Positions 45,814 through 56,200 of a stretch of DNA of 64,000 bases are shown here, piece after piece. The translations under genes were made by a program, and so were the position numbers. The notes beneath the pieces are model-generated. The model did no database searches. It was not told the origin of the DNA and saw only the letters and a program-made list of their open reading frames with translations. The stretch covers positions 186,001 through 250,000 of the forward strand of contig BDSL01000071.1 in assembly GCA_003116995.1 (NCBI GenBank), read 5' to 3'. Numbering within the stretch: the first letter of the stretch is position 1; every line of letters starts with the position of its first letter. The DNA is from Yamagishiella unicocca. Taxonomy: Eukaryota; Chlorophyta; Chlorophyceae; Chlamydomonadales; Volvocaceae.

Positions 45814-48621
45814 CGGTATCGAACGGAGGGCCCCAGTGGCAGCGGCAGCGGCAGTAGCGGCGTCAGGAGGACCAGCAGCAGTAGCAGGGCCTGCTGGTGA
45901 GGGAGGTTGGCGGTTGTGGCGGTCGCGGCAGCAGTGTGGTTCAGCGGTTGCAGTGGTAACGGGCTGCAAGCCGCTGCGGAAAGGGGCTCTTCCTTGCTGG
46001 CGCTCATGTGGCGATGGTGGGGTTGCGAGGAGCTAGCTGTCCCGCGACATGTGTACGACAGTAATAACCGTCCTCCGTTTATAGCGGGTACGGCCATGGC
46101 CCAGGCGGCTCGCTCGTCCGGTGGTCTTCATTGTGTGGGTTTGGAGGCGCCTCTTACTTGGATCCTCGCCCGTCACAGCAGCGGTGCGCGGGCATCGCAA
46201 CGGGTCGAATTGTGCCACGGATACCCATTCCTCCGTGTGCCAGTACATTTCTAGTTTCAGCGGCGTAGGCATGGGCGTTGTTAGCAGGCGGTTACTTGCA
46301 AAATGGGCCAAGTATTACGTACGTGGTGTGAGATGTGAGCGACCCTCGACGGCTGAAGTCCAGTAAACAGGAGCGATTCTGTCTGTTCGGGGATATCATT
46401 TCATTGTAGGTTTGGTTAAGGGTTTCGCTGCAAGTATTCTTTGCTTCTTAGGGCTTGTGGGGGCTTTTGTCATGGACGGTCAGGGTTGAGCCATGCGCAC
46501 TGGCTGCTTCGCGCTTGAGCTGGTGTGGCTGCCTGGGCTCCGAAGCTCGGCGCATTTCGCGTCATTAACTGACCGCTGTGTTCACCTCAACCAAACCCAT
46601 GTTTAGTGGTGAGGCGTTTGGATTGGTGCCGTACATCTGGATGGTGCTGCTATTTCTTCTTACGTTCATCCTAGCCCGCCTTTGCGCCGCGCACATTCTG
46701 TGGCCGTTGGCGCTAGCCTTCGTCTTTTTTCGTGACCCTGAGGGGTTTACCGCGATGTAGTAGTAAGCTGTTTGATAAAACGCGTTCACGGACTTCTTTG
46801 TGGTTGAACTTGATACCGCAGAAGGTCCACGGCGACCCCTGATCGTACGGTAAAGGTCCTTCGGTGATGGTTTAGTATAAGCGGTCGGCTGCTGCCCTGG
46901 CATCGTACGCTCGTACCGTGATCATACAGTGATGCCACCATGCTCGACTGTGCTCATTCCAAATAACCGTAGCCGCACTTTCACGCTGACTACACGCTGT
47001 CGAATGATAGCGTAGCTTGTAGCCGCTACTGGCGTCAATCGGTATCAACCGGCGTCTTGGCCACACCCATCACTACTGGCAGGCCTGGCACCGCGCGGTG
47101 CCCTGCCCTCGCCCATGCAGCCCCCGGTACCCTTTCCCGCCCACCTACACAATACATGGCGGCAGGGGCCACTCCTTAAGGATAGAACCGCGGCACCGTG
47201 ACATACCACTGGGACCACGCCATTCGCGCATGCAAGCAGCGTGTCACCTCGCTTCCATATCGATTACCGTGTTTAATGCAGGAACGACATGTAGCGGGGG
47301 CATGTCCACGACGTCTGAATTGGCGTATTAATGGGCTCCCGCCTTCCGAATGACGCTACCAAGTTTGGCATGGCGGGCGGTTAACAGGATTCCAGTACCA
47401 CGTAACTGCCGACACTCGTTGATCAGCCACCGGCTCTCAGTCTCAGCGACGACTGTTGTTGCGAATAATTGTAGCGTAAGCCGTTTCGAGGCATGGAACC
47501 TCATGGACGGCTCCCAAATGCGCCGGGTATGCCGGCCGCAATTAATTTTCTCATTTCTAAAAAGCAGATTACCTACAATAAAATTACATTAAACTCACAA
47601 ATACTCAATGCGACCCAAATCCTGGGCCTGGAGTTCTGAACCGCGCGACGCCTGCACTTCAACGCCTGCAGTCCAACGGTAGATTTTGCCGCCTTTGAGT
47701 AAGCTACGTACCCCAGTGCATATTTATTCAATTGCAACAGCGGTTCTCTCTTTATTGATCGCCGCAGCGCGCATCGCAGGGCTGGCCGCCTCGGAACCAC
47801 CTTCGCAACCGCAACCGCAGCTTAGCTCGGAACGACCTTCGCAACCGCAGCTTAACACCCTAAACGCAATTCACAAGTCGCAAGGTACGGGGAGTGTGCA
47901 CCAAGGTTGACGAATTGGACGGGCCGCGGACCAGGTGCGTTGGCTTGCATATGCGTTGGTGTGACATGCGGCGGGGCAGCTGTGTGGCTGAGTGATCCGC
48001 ACCTCCACTGCTTCGCATTGCATGGCCATCAGACGATCAGAGGCAAGTCTGCTCCTGTGCATTTGCGTTTGACCAGGTCGTTGAGGATATTACCCTAGGC
48101 GTGTGGCTGCTACTGGATCCACCTGAGCCATCAGGCCACCGAGCCGCTGGAGTGTAGCTGGCAGGAGACAGCGTGAGGCACTGCCGTACGCACCCCAACC
48201 TGCCGTACGCCAGAGGGCAATCCATCCGGCGCCCCCTGGCAAGGCAGCCGCCGCCGCAGTTACCTCACGGCTCAGCGATGGTATACTTGCGCAGCTCGCG
48301 GTCTACCACGGATGGGTCCGACAGCACTGATGCCAGCATCAAACAGGTGATTGAGAAGTGGGGTGTGCTTGCTGCCAGTAAGATACCGGTACCAAAGCCC
48401 AGCATGAAACAGATGAATGGGGCTCGCTGCCAGGAAGATACTTGACAAGACAAGGCCTGGGAGGTTGCGCACCTGGTCATTCAGGAGGATGCTATCCCAT
48501 ACTCGATGCTCCTGGGCTGCTTCGCCTAGACTCCTTAAACAGATGGCCAGATGGTGATACCGATAACGAGCACACCCGCGGGTACCCAGCCCCTTGCTCC
48601 GCCACGGCCCTAACTCCCCCA
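45814..48621. other. Intergenic, no firm gene
   Basis: Nearly 2.8 kb with only short frames. A 53-codon hydrophobic frame at 46599-46760 (VPYIWMVLLFLLTFILARLC) could encode a single membrane helix. A minus-strand frame near 48265-48480 also has a hydrophobic stretch (CFMLGFGTGILLAAST). Neither has support beyond length. The upstream exon or exons of the coiled-coil gene at 48622 should lie here. Confidence 0.4.
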
Positions 48622-50677
48622 GGTCCTCGCCGATCAGCTAGATGCCCGGGCCCTGGCGGCAGTGGAGGCGCGGCGCGCAGTGGAAGCCCACGCAAGGCAG
48701 CTCGCGGCGGTGCGGGCTCGTGTAGCGGCAGAGGCCCGAGACCTGGCGGAGGCGCGTGCCCTGCAGGCGGAGCGGGCGTACGCGGCGGCCCAGGCCCATG
48801 CCTTGGAAGCCAAGCAGGCGCACGCAAAGGTGGAAGCGGAGGCTCGCTACCGGGCAGACGCGCTGAGCCGGGAAGCGGAAGAGGCGCGAGCCAGGGTGAT
48901 GCAGGCCGTGCACTCCGGGGCCGCTTCGCGGGTCGAGGAGGAGCAGGAGGCGCTGGTTCGAGCCCAGCGCGATGCGAGGGCGGTGGTGGAGGCGCGTGCC
49001 CGGGCGCTGGCGGGGGCGGCTGACGCCGCGGAGGCGGCCCTGCGGGACGCGGAGGAGGCACGCGCGGACGCGGCCGCGGCGGCGCGCAGCGGAGATGAAT
49101 CACGTGTGCGGGAGGTGACGGCGGCGCACCGCCAGGCGGCAGCAGAGGCGCGAGCTTGGGCGGCCAGGAGCGCTAGGAGCGCTGAGGGGGCCCGGAGGGA
49201 GGCTGGGGCGCGGGTTGAGGCGGCGGAGCGGGCGCGGGGTGAGGCGGCAGCGGGGGCCAGCTTGCTGGCGGCGGTGCGCGCCCGGCAGGCGGAGGCGGCG
49301 TATGTCCAGGCAGCCGCCGGGCAGTGTATTTGGGCGGAGGAGAGGGCGAGGACGGCGCAGGGGGCGTATGCAAAGGCGGTGGCGGCGGCTAGGGAGGCGG
49401 CGGCGGCTCGTGCCAGGCTGAGAGACGAGGAGGCGGCCCGGGCGGAGGTGCGTAGTAATGCCGCAAAGGCGGCGTGCGAGCAAGCCGCGATGGAGGCGCG
49501 GGCGAGGGCGGAGGCGTGTCTGCAGGTGGCGGAGGGGATTCGTGGGGAGGTGGAGGCTCGAGGGAGGGAGGCGGAGGCGGCGCGAGGAAGGGTGCGAGCC
49601 GCGGCGCGGTCCCAGGCGGAGGGCCGGGTGCAGGCGGCGGCGGCGGCTTGCGTGGATGCCCAAGCGCAGGCGCACGCGAGGGCAGAGGCGCGGGCCGAGG
49701 CGTTGGAGGAGCTGCGCGGCAGGGCGGAGTCTCGTATGCGGGAGGCCGAGGCGGCGGTTGGGGTGGCGAGGGCGGAGGCGAGCTGCCAGGCTGAGAAGCT
49801 GGCGAAGGAGGCGGAGGCGGCGTGTGCTAGGGCAGAAGCCGAGGCTCGAACCCGGGTCGGCGCGCTTGCCAAGGTGGCGGAGGAAATTCGCGTCGTGGCT
49901 GCGGAAAATGTCGCGAGGGCGGAGCACGCGCGCGAGCAGGTGCTCGCCACCGCGCGGATTCAGGCGGAGGTGACCGCCAAGGAGGTGACGGAGGCCTGGC
50001 GGAATGCGGAGCTGCGTTCCCAGGAGGCGGTGCAAGCGCGAGGCTGGGTGGAGGTGGAGGCGCGCGTCAAGGCGGAGGGGGGAGTCAAGGAGGCGTGGGA
50101 GGCGCTGTCCGGGGCCAAGATGCGCGCCCAGGCGGCGGAGGCGGCATGTGTGAGGGTGCTCGCGGAGGTACACCTTCGGGCGGAGGCGCTGGCGCAGGAG
50201 GCGGCGGAGGCGCGGAGGCGGGTGGAGGAGGAGCTCCGAAGCCAGGTGGAGGAGCGGGCTAGGGCGGCGGAGGCGCTGGCTCAGGAGGCGGCGGAGGCGC
50301 GGAGGCGGGTGGAGGAGGAGCTCCGAAGCCAGGTGGAGGAGCGGGCTAGGGCGGCGGAGGCGCTGGCTCAGGAGGCGGCGGAGGCGGAGCGGGCGCTGGT
50401 GGTGGCGCGTGCGCAGGCGGTGGAGGAGGCGAGTGCCAGGGCGGCGGAGGAGGCGCGGGCGCATGAGGCGGCGGAGGAGGTGCGAGTGCGTGAGGCGGCG
50501 CGGGCCAGGGCGGAGGAAGAGGCGGCGGCGAATGAGGCGGCGAGGGCCAGGGCGGCGGAGGAGGTCCTAACCTGGGCGGCGGCGCGTGCCAGGGTGGAGG
50601 CTGAGGCGGCGGCTGGGAGGGAGGTGAGAGGGGCCGAGCGCGAGGAGGAGGAGGAGGAGGAGCAGGCTGCGAGGTAA
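48622..50677 (+). CDS. Very long Ala/Glu/Arg coiled-coil exon, 5' end unknown
   Basis: An open frame of about 685 codons to a TAA at 50675. Just upstream, a C-rich tract ending in CCCCCAG at about 48621 makes a good splice acceptor, and an in-frame TAA lies just before it. No ATG occurs in the first 90 codons, so the frame is probably the last exon of a longer gene. Composition is extreme: mostly Ala, Glu and Arg with few bulky residues (typical stretch ALAQEAAEARRRVEEELRSQ), as in a long alpha-helix or coiled coil. Residues are arranged as A-x-A-E-A-R-A and similar. A 29-residue unit is repeated 2.5 times at the DNA level near 50186-50375. The end is acidic (EEEEEEQAAR). No family recognised. 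A non-coding GC-rich repeat tract is the main alternative. Confidence 0.5.
50180..50390 (+). repeat. 87-bp in-frame tandem repeat in coiled-coil ORF
   Basis: The unit is 87 bp (29 codons), with starts at about 50186, 50273 and 50360, the last being partial. Copies are almost identical at the DNA level, so the expansion is recent, and it kept the reading frame. Confidence 0.9.
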
Positions 50678-53296
50678 ACGCACTAACGCAGCACTTGGGT
50701 AGGGGACCCGGCGGAGAGTGGTGACTGTTACAGTGGACCCCAGACCGTAAGGTGAAAAGAGCCATCGGGCGCATCGCCTGACACTGAAGGAGGTTCAGGA
50801 AGGAGGTTCAGGCAGGAGGCCCTGCCCATGGGCCCGGTTGACGATCCCCGCGCGCACCGGTATGTGGGTGTGGAGGACGATGGCTAGGTAGGTTCTCGGC
50901 GCGTACGGCATAGCACGGCCGAGCGCTGTTTGGTCTTTAAAGGCACGGCGGGTTTAAGGGACTGACTGGCGGGGGTTGATGCTTGTGGGTGGGGCAATCA
51001 ACGCAAGTGCGGGCAGGGAAGAAAGTCAGGCAATGCGAGTGGTAGATGTGAACGGCGCTCGAGGTTCCGTACACCCTTGACTACCGCCCCAACCGCTGTC
51101 AGGATCCTTTCCCCACTAAGATTCCTCCAGAGGCAGCCGCTTATTTACAAGTAAGCCACGCCCAGCGCCCGAAAGAACGGAGCGCGCCGCTGTCAGCGGC
51201 CACAGAAGCCGGCCTGCAGACAGGTACAGCGCATGTGGATACCATGTTACAATGCTCATGGGCGCCAAGCGGCGTCGCCGCCTGTGGCGTGGCTCTAAAC
51301 GCATGCGGCGATCCTTGCCGCGTGCTGAGTTTCTGCAATACCTACGGCAACACGTCGCCTTCACCATCACCATTTTGGTCCGGGGCCCATTGTCCCGTGT
51401 ACTACTCTACCCTCACCACCTAGGGCCCACTGCAACAGTCACCAAAACTGCGGGCGGAATGAAGCGAGCCCCTCAAGAGGAAGCCTCCCCAGGCGCCCCA
51501 TCCGTGCCCGTCACCGTCGTCCCCGAGCACCGTACCGTACGGCGCCGTACCATTGGCTGCCATCCAGCACCACGGCACTGGGATGCCCCGTCCGTCTGCA
51601 CTGGGCGGCCGCGCAACTCCCGGCTAACCGCCAACGGCCAATCCGTCTCCCCGATGCCTGCGTACGTCTACACCATGCACATGTGTTTTTATTAGTCACG
51701 ATGTGGCACTTCGCCCACCTCGGCACATCCGCTCCAAGGCCTACCCCCCTTCGCACATGCGATGAGACGCGATGAGGAGATATGAGAAGAGATGAAAATG
51801 ATACAGCGGTAGCTGCGACCAGCGCTGACAAGAGATCAAAAATGATACAAGAGGTAGTTGCGACCAGCGGCGAAAGATACCCCTCGAGAGCTCGTGCCCC
51901 GTTGCTCTATAACCTCCAGGCAAGCGGGCGCAGGGGGCGGTGTGGATGGGTGCGGGGAGGATAAGCGGCCCACAGGAGGAGCCCGCCGCCTCCCTTATTC
52001 CGCCTCCTCGGTTTGCTACGTAATATCAACCGGCGGGGCTGATAGTCGCCAGCAGCCTCTCATGCCGCCACCAAGCCGCACCCAAGCCGCCGTCGCCATC
52101 CGCCACACGTCAGGCAGCGCACCCTTACCGCCGAATCGCAAACAAGTGAGCAGGAACCGCCGTCTCTTCCGCGACAGTACTCGCTACTAATACCGTAGTC
52201 GTAGTACTTGTACGTTATAGCAGGACAGATGATGAGGAGATAGGCGTGTGTGTGTGCGTCTGTAGTAGGTGTGGATCACTGCAGCAGAGCCCCAATCTCT
52301 CTCCCCGGACACCACAAATTGTATCTTCCCCGCACACACTACCCTACCCTACCGGGGACATATGAGCACGGCACTTCCGCCTCTTGCCCCTGTTTCCGAC
52401 ATCGGCTCCTGCAGCCGCGCAGATGCCTCTGACTGTCTGCTCCAACATACCGGTACCACCACCACCCGCCCATACCATCACCACCATCACCACCACCACC
52501 ACCAACATCACCGCCCACAGCACCCCTAGCGAGCTCCCCCGTCTCTCCCACCGCAACATGCTGCTGCTGCTGCTGATGTCGCTGATGCCGCTGATGCTGC
52601 TGATCGTTTCCTACTTCCCCCCTCCTCATAGCCGTTGTCCGGCCAAGGGGGGACCCACGCGGCGTCTCTGTTGCTGTTGCTCTCTATAGATACCCGCTGC
52701 CGCTCAACCCCACTTTTTCAACACCGACATAAGCTATAGCTCCGGCAGGCACCCTTCCGCCGCCAGACCAGCAATCCAAACCAATCGCGACCAGCAGCTC
52801 CAACCAGACGGGAAGCCCTCCCTCCCCCCTGTTCCGCCCGCCTGCTGCCTGGATGCACCCCAAACGGTGTGGCTAGCCGCCTGCTGCGGCCGCCCACCCA
52901 AGCGGGCCAGCGGCCGGGCAACGTACACAGCCGGCGCGTCAGTTGCACGCTGCCAACCATATGCCAACCAACAAAACCGTTCTCCAACGGTCGGTGAACG
53001 GTCAGATGCGCAAGATTGTGGATCCGCTACCCGCCAGCCAGCGGTCTTCAGCCAACGGGCCGCTGATGCCCTGGCATGACGCCAACTGCAAGTCGGGCGC
53101 TATTTGCAAGCCGCGCGTCGAGGTCGGACCCAACGATCCCCCTCCTCGTCGGTCCTCCCAATCAGTGCCGACCCACGGGTCCTCTCTCATACACCCCCCC
53201 TTCCGCCGCCGCCCTCCAACTTGCATATAGGGAGAGAGAGGGAGAGGGAGAGAGGGTGAGAGAGGGAGAGAGGGAGGGAGCGGGTGCGCTGCGCCC
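50678..53296. other. Intergenic, no gene recognised
   Basis: Spacer between the coiled-coil frame and the 3' end of the copper ATPase. It contains a CAC/CCA-rich stretch at 52465-52515, a CTG run at 52560-52600 and a GAGAGG-rich run at 53230-53280. A copy of the short motif GACCCACGGGTC lies at about 53169. Short open frames have no recognisable content. Confidence 0.45.
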
Positions 53297-56200
53297 TTAG
53301 GGCCTCAGCGCCGTACGCTCGTCCATCTCCACATCCAACGAGAACCGCGGCAGCCCGCGCGCCAGCAGCGGCGACCTGCCCCCCCTGGAGCCATCCGCCG
53401 ACCCCCCCGCCGACGCGTCTTCATCCAACACCTTCCTCCACGCCACGCCCTTGTGCGGCTGATGCTGCTGGTGCTGCTGGTGCTGCCGCTGGTGCTGCTC
53501 CGGCGCCGTGTTGTGGATCCCCGCCACCACCTCCCGCATCACCCGCGGGGGCCGCCGGTAGCGGCGCAGCAGCAGCGACGACGCTACCACGCTGACGGAG
53601 GAGAAGGCCATGCAGAGGCCCGCCAGCCACGGCGGCAGCTGCATGTGGAGTGCGGGGTAGAGGACGCCGGCGGCCACGGGGATCATGAGCGTGTTGTACC
53701 CCATGGCCCACAGGTAGTTCAGGCGGATGCGGTTGAAGGTGCGCTTGGAGACGTCCAGGGCGACAAGCACGTCCTGAAGGGGGGGGGGTGAGAGCCGGGT
53801 GAGGGGGTGAGAGCCGGGTGAGGGGGTGAGAGCCGGGTGAGGGGGTGAGAGCCGGGTGAGGGGGTGAGAGCCGGGTGAGGGGGTGAGAGCCGGGTGAGGG
53901 GGTGAGGTTAGGGGGTGAGAATGGGGTGCGGAGGCGTGCACGTGAGAAACGTGCCACAAGCCGCATCCCATCACCCTCCCTGCCCTGATCCCCCTCCCTG
54001 CCCCGACCCCCCTCCCCGCCCTGGGTTGGGCCTCTGTTCTGGTAGTTTTTTGCTAGTCGTTGCGTTCTTGTCTGCGGGCGTCGGGACCTGCGTCTGGGCT
54101 TTCGCGTCCCCCATGGCGGCGCGGCGCGGCTTCGGCCTCCTCTCCTGGACGACCGCGGACCTTCTCTGGTAATGACCGGCTTCCTCACGCATCTGGTCGG
54201 TATTCGGGCGGGTCGGGACTGGGACTCCGACTAGGACTGGGACTGGGACCGGACCGCGATGTCCGCTCTCCCATAGCGCACCAACTCCCACAGTTCTCCT
54301 GCTAGCGCCCAAAACCGGTTCTGCGAAAAGTTTACGTGCGTCGCGCGGGGTCCTCGCTTCCTTTCGTCTCGCCGTAGCCGATATAGCTTAGCCGCCAAAG
54401 GTCATATTACGACCTTCGGCTTTCGTATCCCCAACCCAGTTCTCCCGCATGCATCTCAAAACTTCTGTTTTAAACGATTTTTTTCGGACATCCACGGGTT
54501 TCCCTCGAACCCCCCAACCAATAGGAGGGCGTCAATTGGCGCGGCTCTAACTCTGGCTGGGGCGGCCAGAGGCCGTGTGTGTCTTTGCTGTGGTACTCTT
54601 GTGCCACAGTCTCCGTTCTTCTCATCGGGCCGTCCAGCCGTACGCGCGCGCGCCGCACCTTACGCCCCGGCGCTCCCGTTTCCTCAAATCAAACCATATT
54701 GCAAGCACTCTAGGTTTTAGTTTGCACCACGCGTCCCCGGCCGTCGCATATGCAAGCGCTTCCGGACCCGCATCCCGACGACCATGCCGTCCAAGTCGCG
54801 AGTGCGCTCGCGCTCACAACCTCCGCTTTCCGCAGCAACTGGCCTACACAAACTCAGCGGATCTCCCGGATCCTTCGCGGCGACCCGCTCCAACAACCGG
54901 CGGCCCTCACCGCTCTCCTGGCCGAGCGTCTGGCTTTCATTGGCCAGCCTGCTCAGGATCAGCTGCTGGCCCAGCCTGACCCTGTGGGCGTGGTTTACGC
55001 CGCCTTTGCCCTCCCTGCCCGCCCCGTCGCGCTCTCGCTCCGCCGGCTCCGCTCTACCTGACCGCCGCTGCGCCCACCAGCGGCGGGGCCCACACCTCGT
55101 CGGGCCAGCCAGCAGCCCCAGACCCCCCTGCCGGCCCCGGCGTCCAGCAGCCACAGCAACCGCAGCACCCAGCCCCGGCGTCCAGCAGCCACAGCAGCCG
55201 CAGCACCCAGCCCCGGCGTCCAGCAGCCACAGCAGCCGCAGCACCCAGCCCCGGCGTCCAGCAGCCACAGCACCCACCCCCAGCGTCCAGCAGCCACCGC
55301 AGCCGCAGCACCCAGCCCCGGCGCCCCGCCGCCGTCCCGGCGGCCCGCGCCCGCCGCCGTCGCCCCAGCGTACCCCGCACTTGTAATACGCCGCCGGCCT
55401 CCCTCCGCGCCCCCTCCCTCCCTCCGCACCTCATCCCGCGCTAGCCCCTCCGCCCCCTCCACGCCCCCAACACCCCCCCAACCGCGACCGAAACACCCCT
55501 AGGAAACTGTTCCCGACGCCACGCTCTCCGCCCCCCCCCGCCCCTTCGCCCACCCGCGCACCCGCAATTCGCACACTGTCTCCTCCCACAGCCCCTTCTC
55601 CCCCTCCCCGCCCGGACCGCCGCTCTCCCCCGCGTCCCTCGCCGCCGGCGTCGCACTGTGGCGGCGCCGTCCTCGCTGTGGCAGTGCTGTGGGGATCCGA
55701 CCAGCCCGGACCGCGCACTGCCTCCCCCCGGTATCCCGTCTCCTCGCCTGCTAGCCTTGCCCCCCTGTCCCGCATCTTCACGCCCCATATTTTCTCACTT
55801 CCTCCCTCCGTCATACAGGCCTCCGCCGTACAACGCCGTACGCCGCCGTACCAGCCCGCGTCCCCGTCTCCCCGTATATCCGTCCTCCCCTTTCCTGCCT
55901 CCGCCTCTTTCGCCGCGCCGCTGGGGCCTCTTCGTTGCTTTGACCCCTGTCCACCCGCTCCGCGCCTGGATGTTGTTCCTAACGCCCCCTGCTGCCCCTT
56001 GCCCGTATGCTTCGCGTCGACCGCCTTCCCCACCCGCTCTGGGCCCTGGTCAGGTGAGTTCCGCCGCTGGGTTGGGCCTCTGTTCTGGTAGTTTTTTGCT
56101 AGTCGTTGCGTTCTTGTCTGCGGGCGTCGGGACCTGCGTCTGGGCTTTCGCGTCCCCCATGGCGGCGCGGCGCGGCTTCGGCCTCCTCTCCTGGACGACC

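Noticed and set aside
46599..46760. 53-codon hydrophobic frame
   Set aside because: It could be a small membrane protein, but nothing besides hydrophobicity supports it and no splice partner was found.
48265..48480. Minus-strand frame with a hydrophobic stretch, perhaps the last exon of a membrane protein
   Set aside because: No upstream exon could be joined and the plus-strand acceptor just downstream competes. Evidence is too thin to list as a gene.
49100..50464. 454-codon antisense frame rich in Arg and Leu
   Set aside because: It mirrors the repetitive codon pattern of the sense coiled-coil frame and looks like a shadow.
51240..51700. Plus-strand frame of 147 codons
   Set aside because: No conserved motif, poor composition and no splice partners; probably chance in GC-rich DNA.
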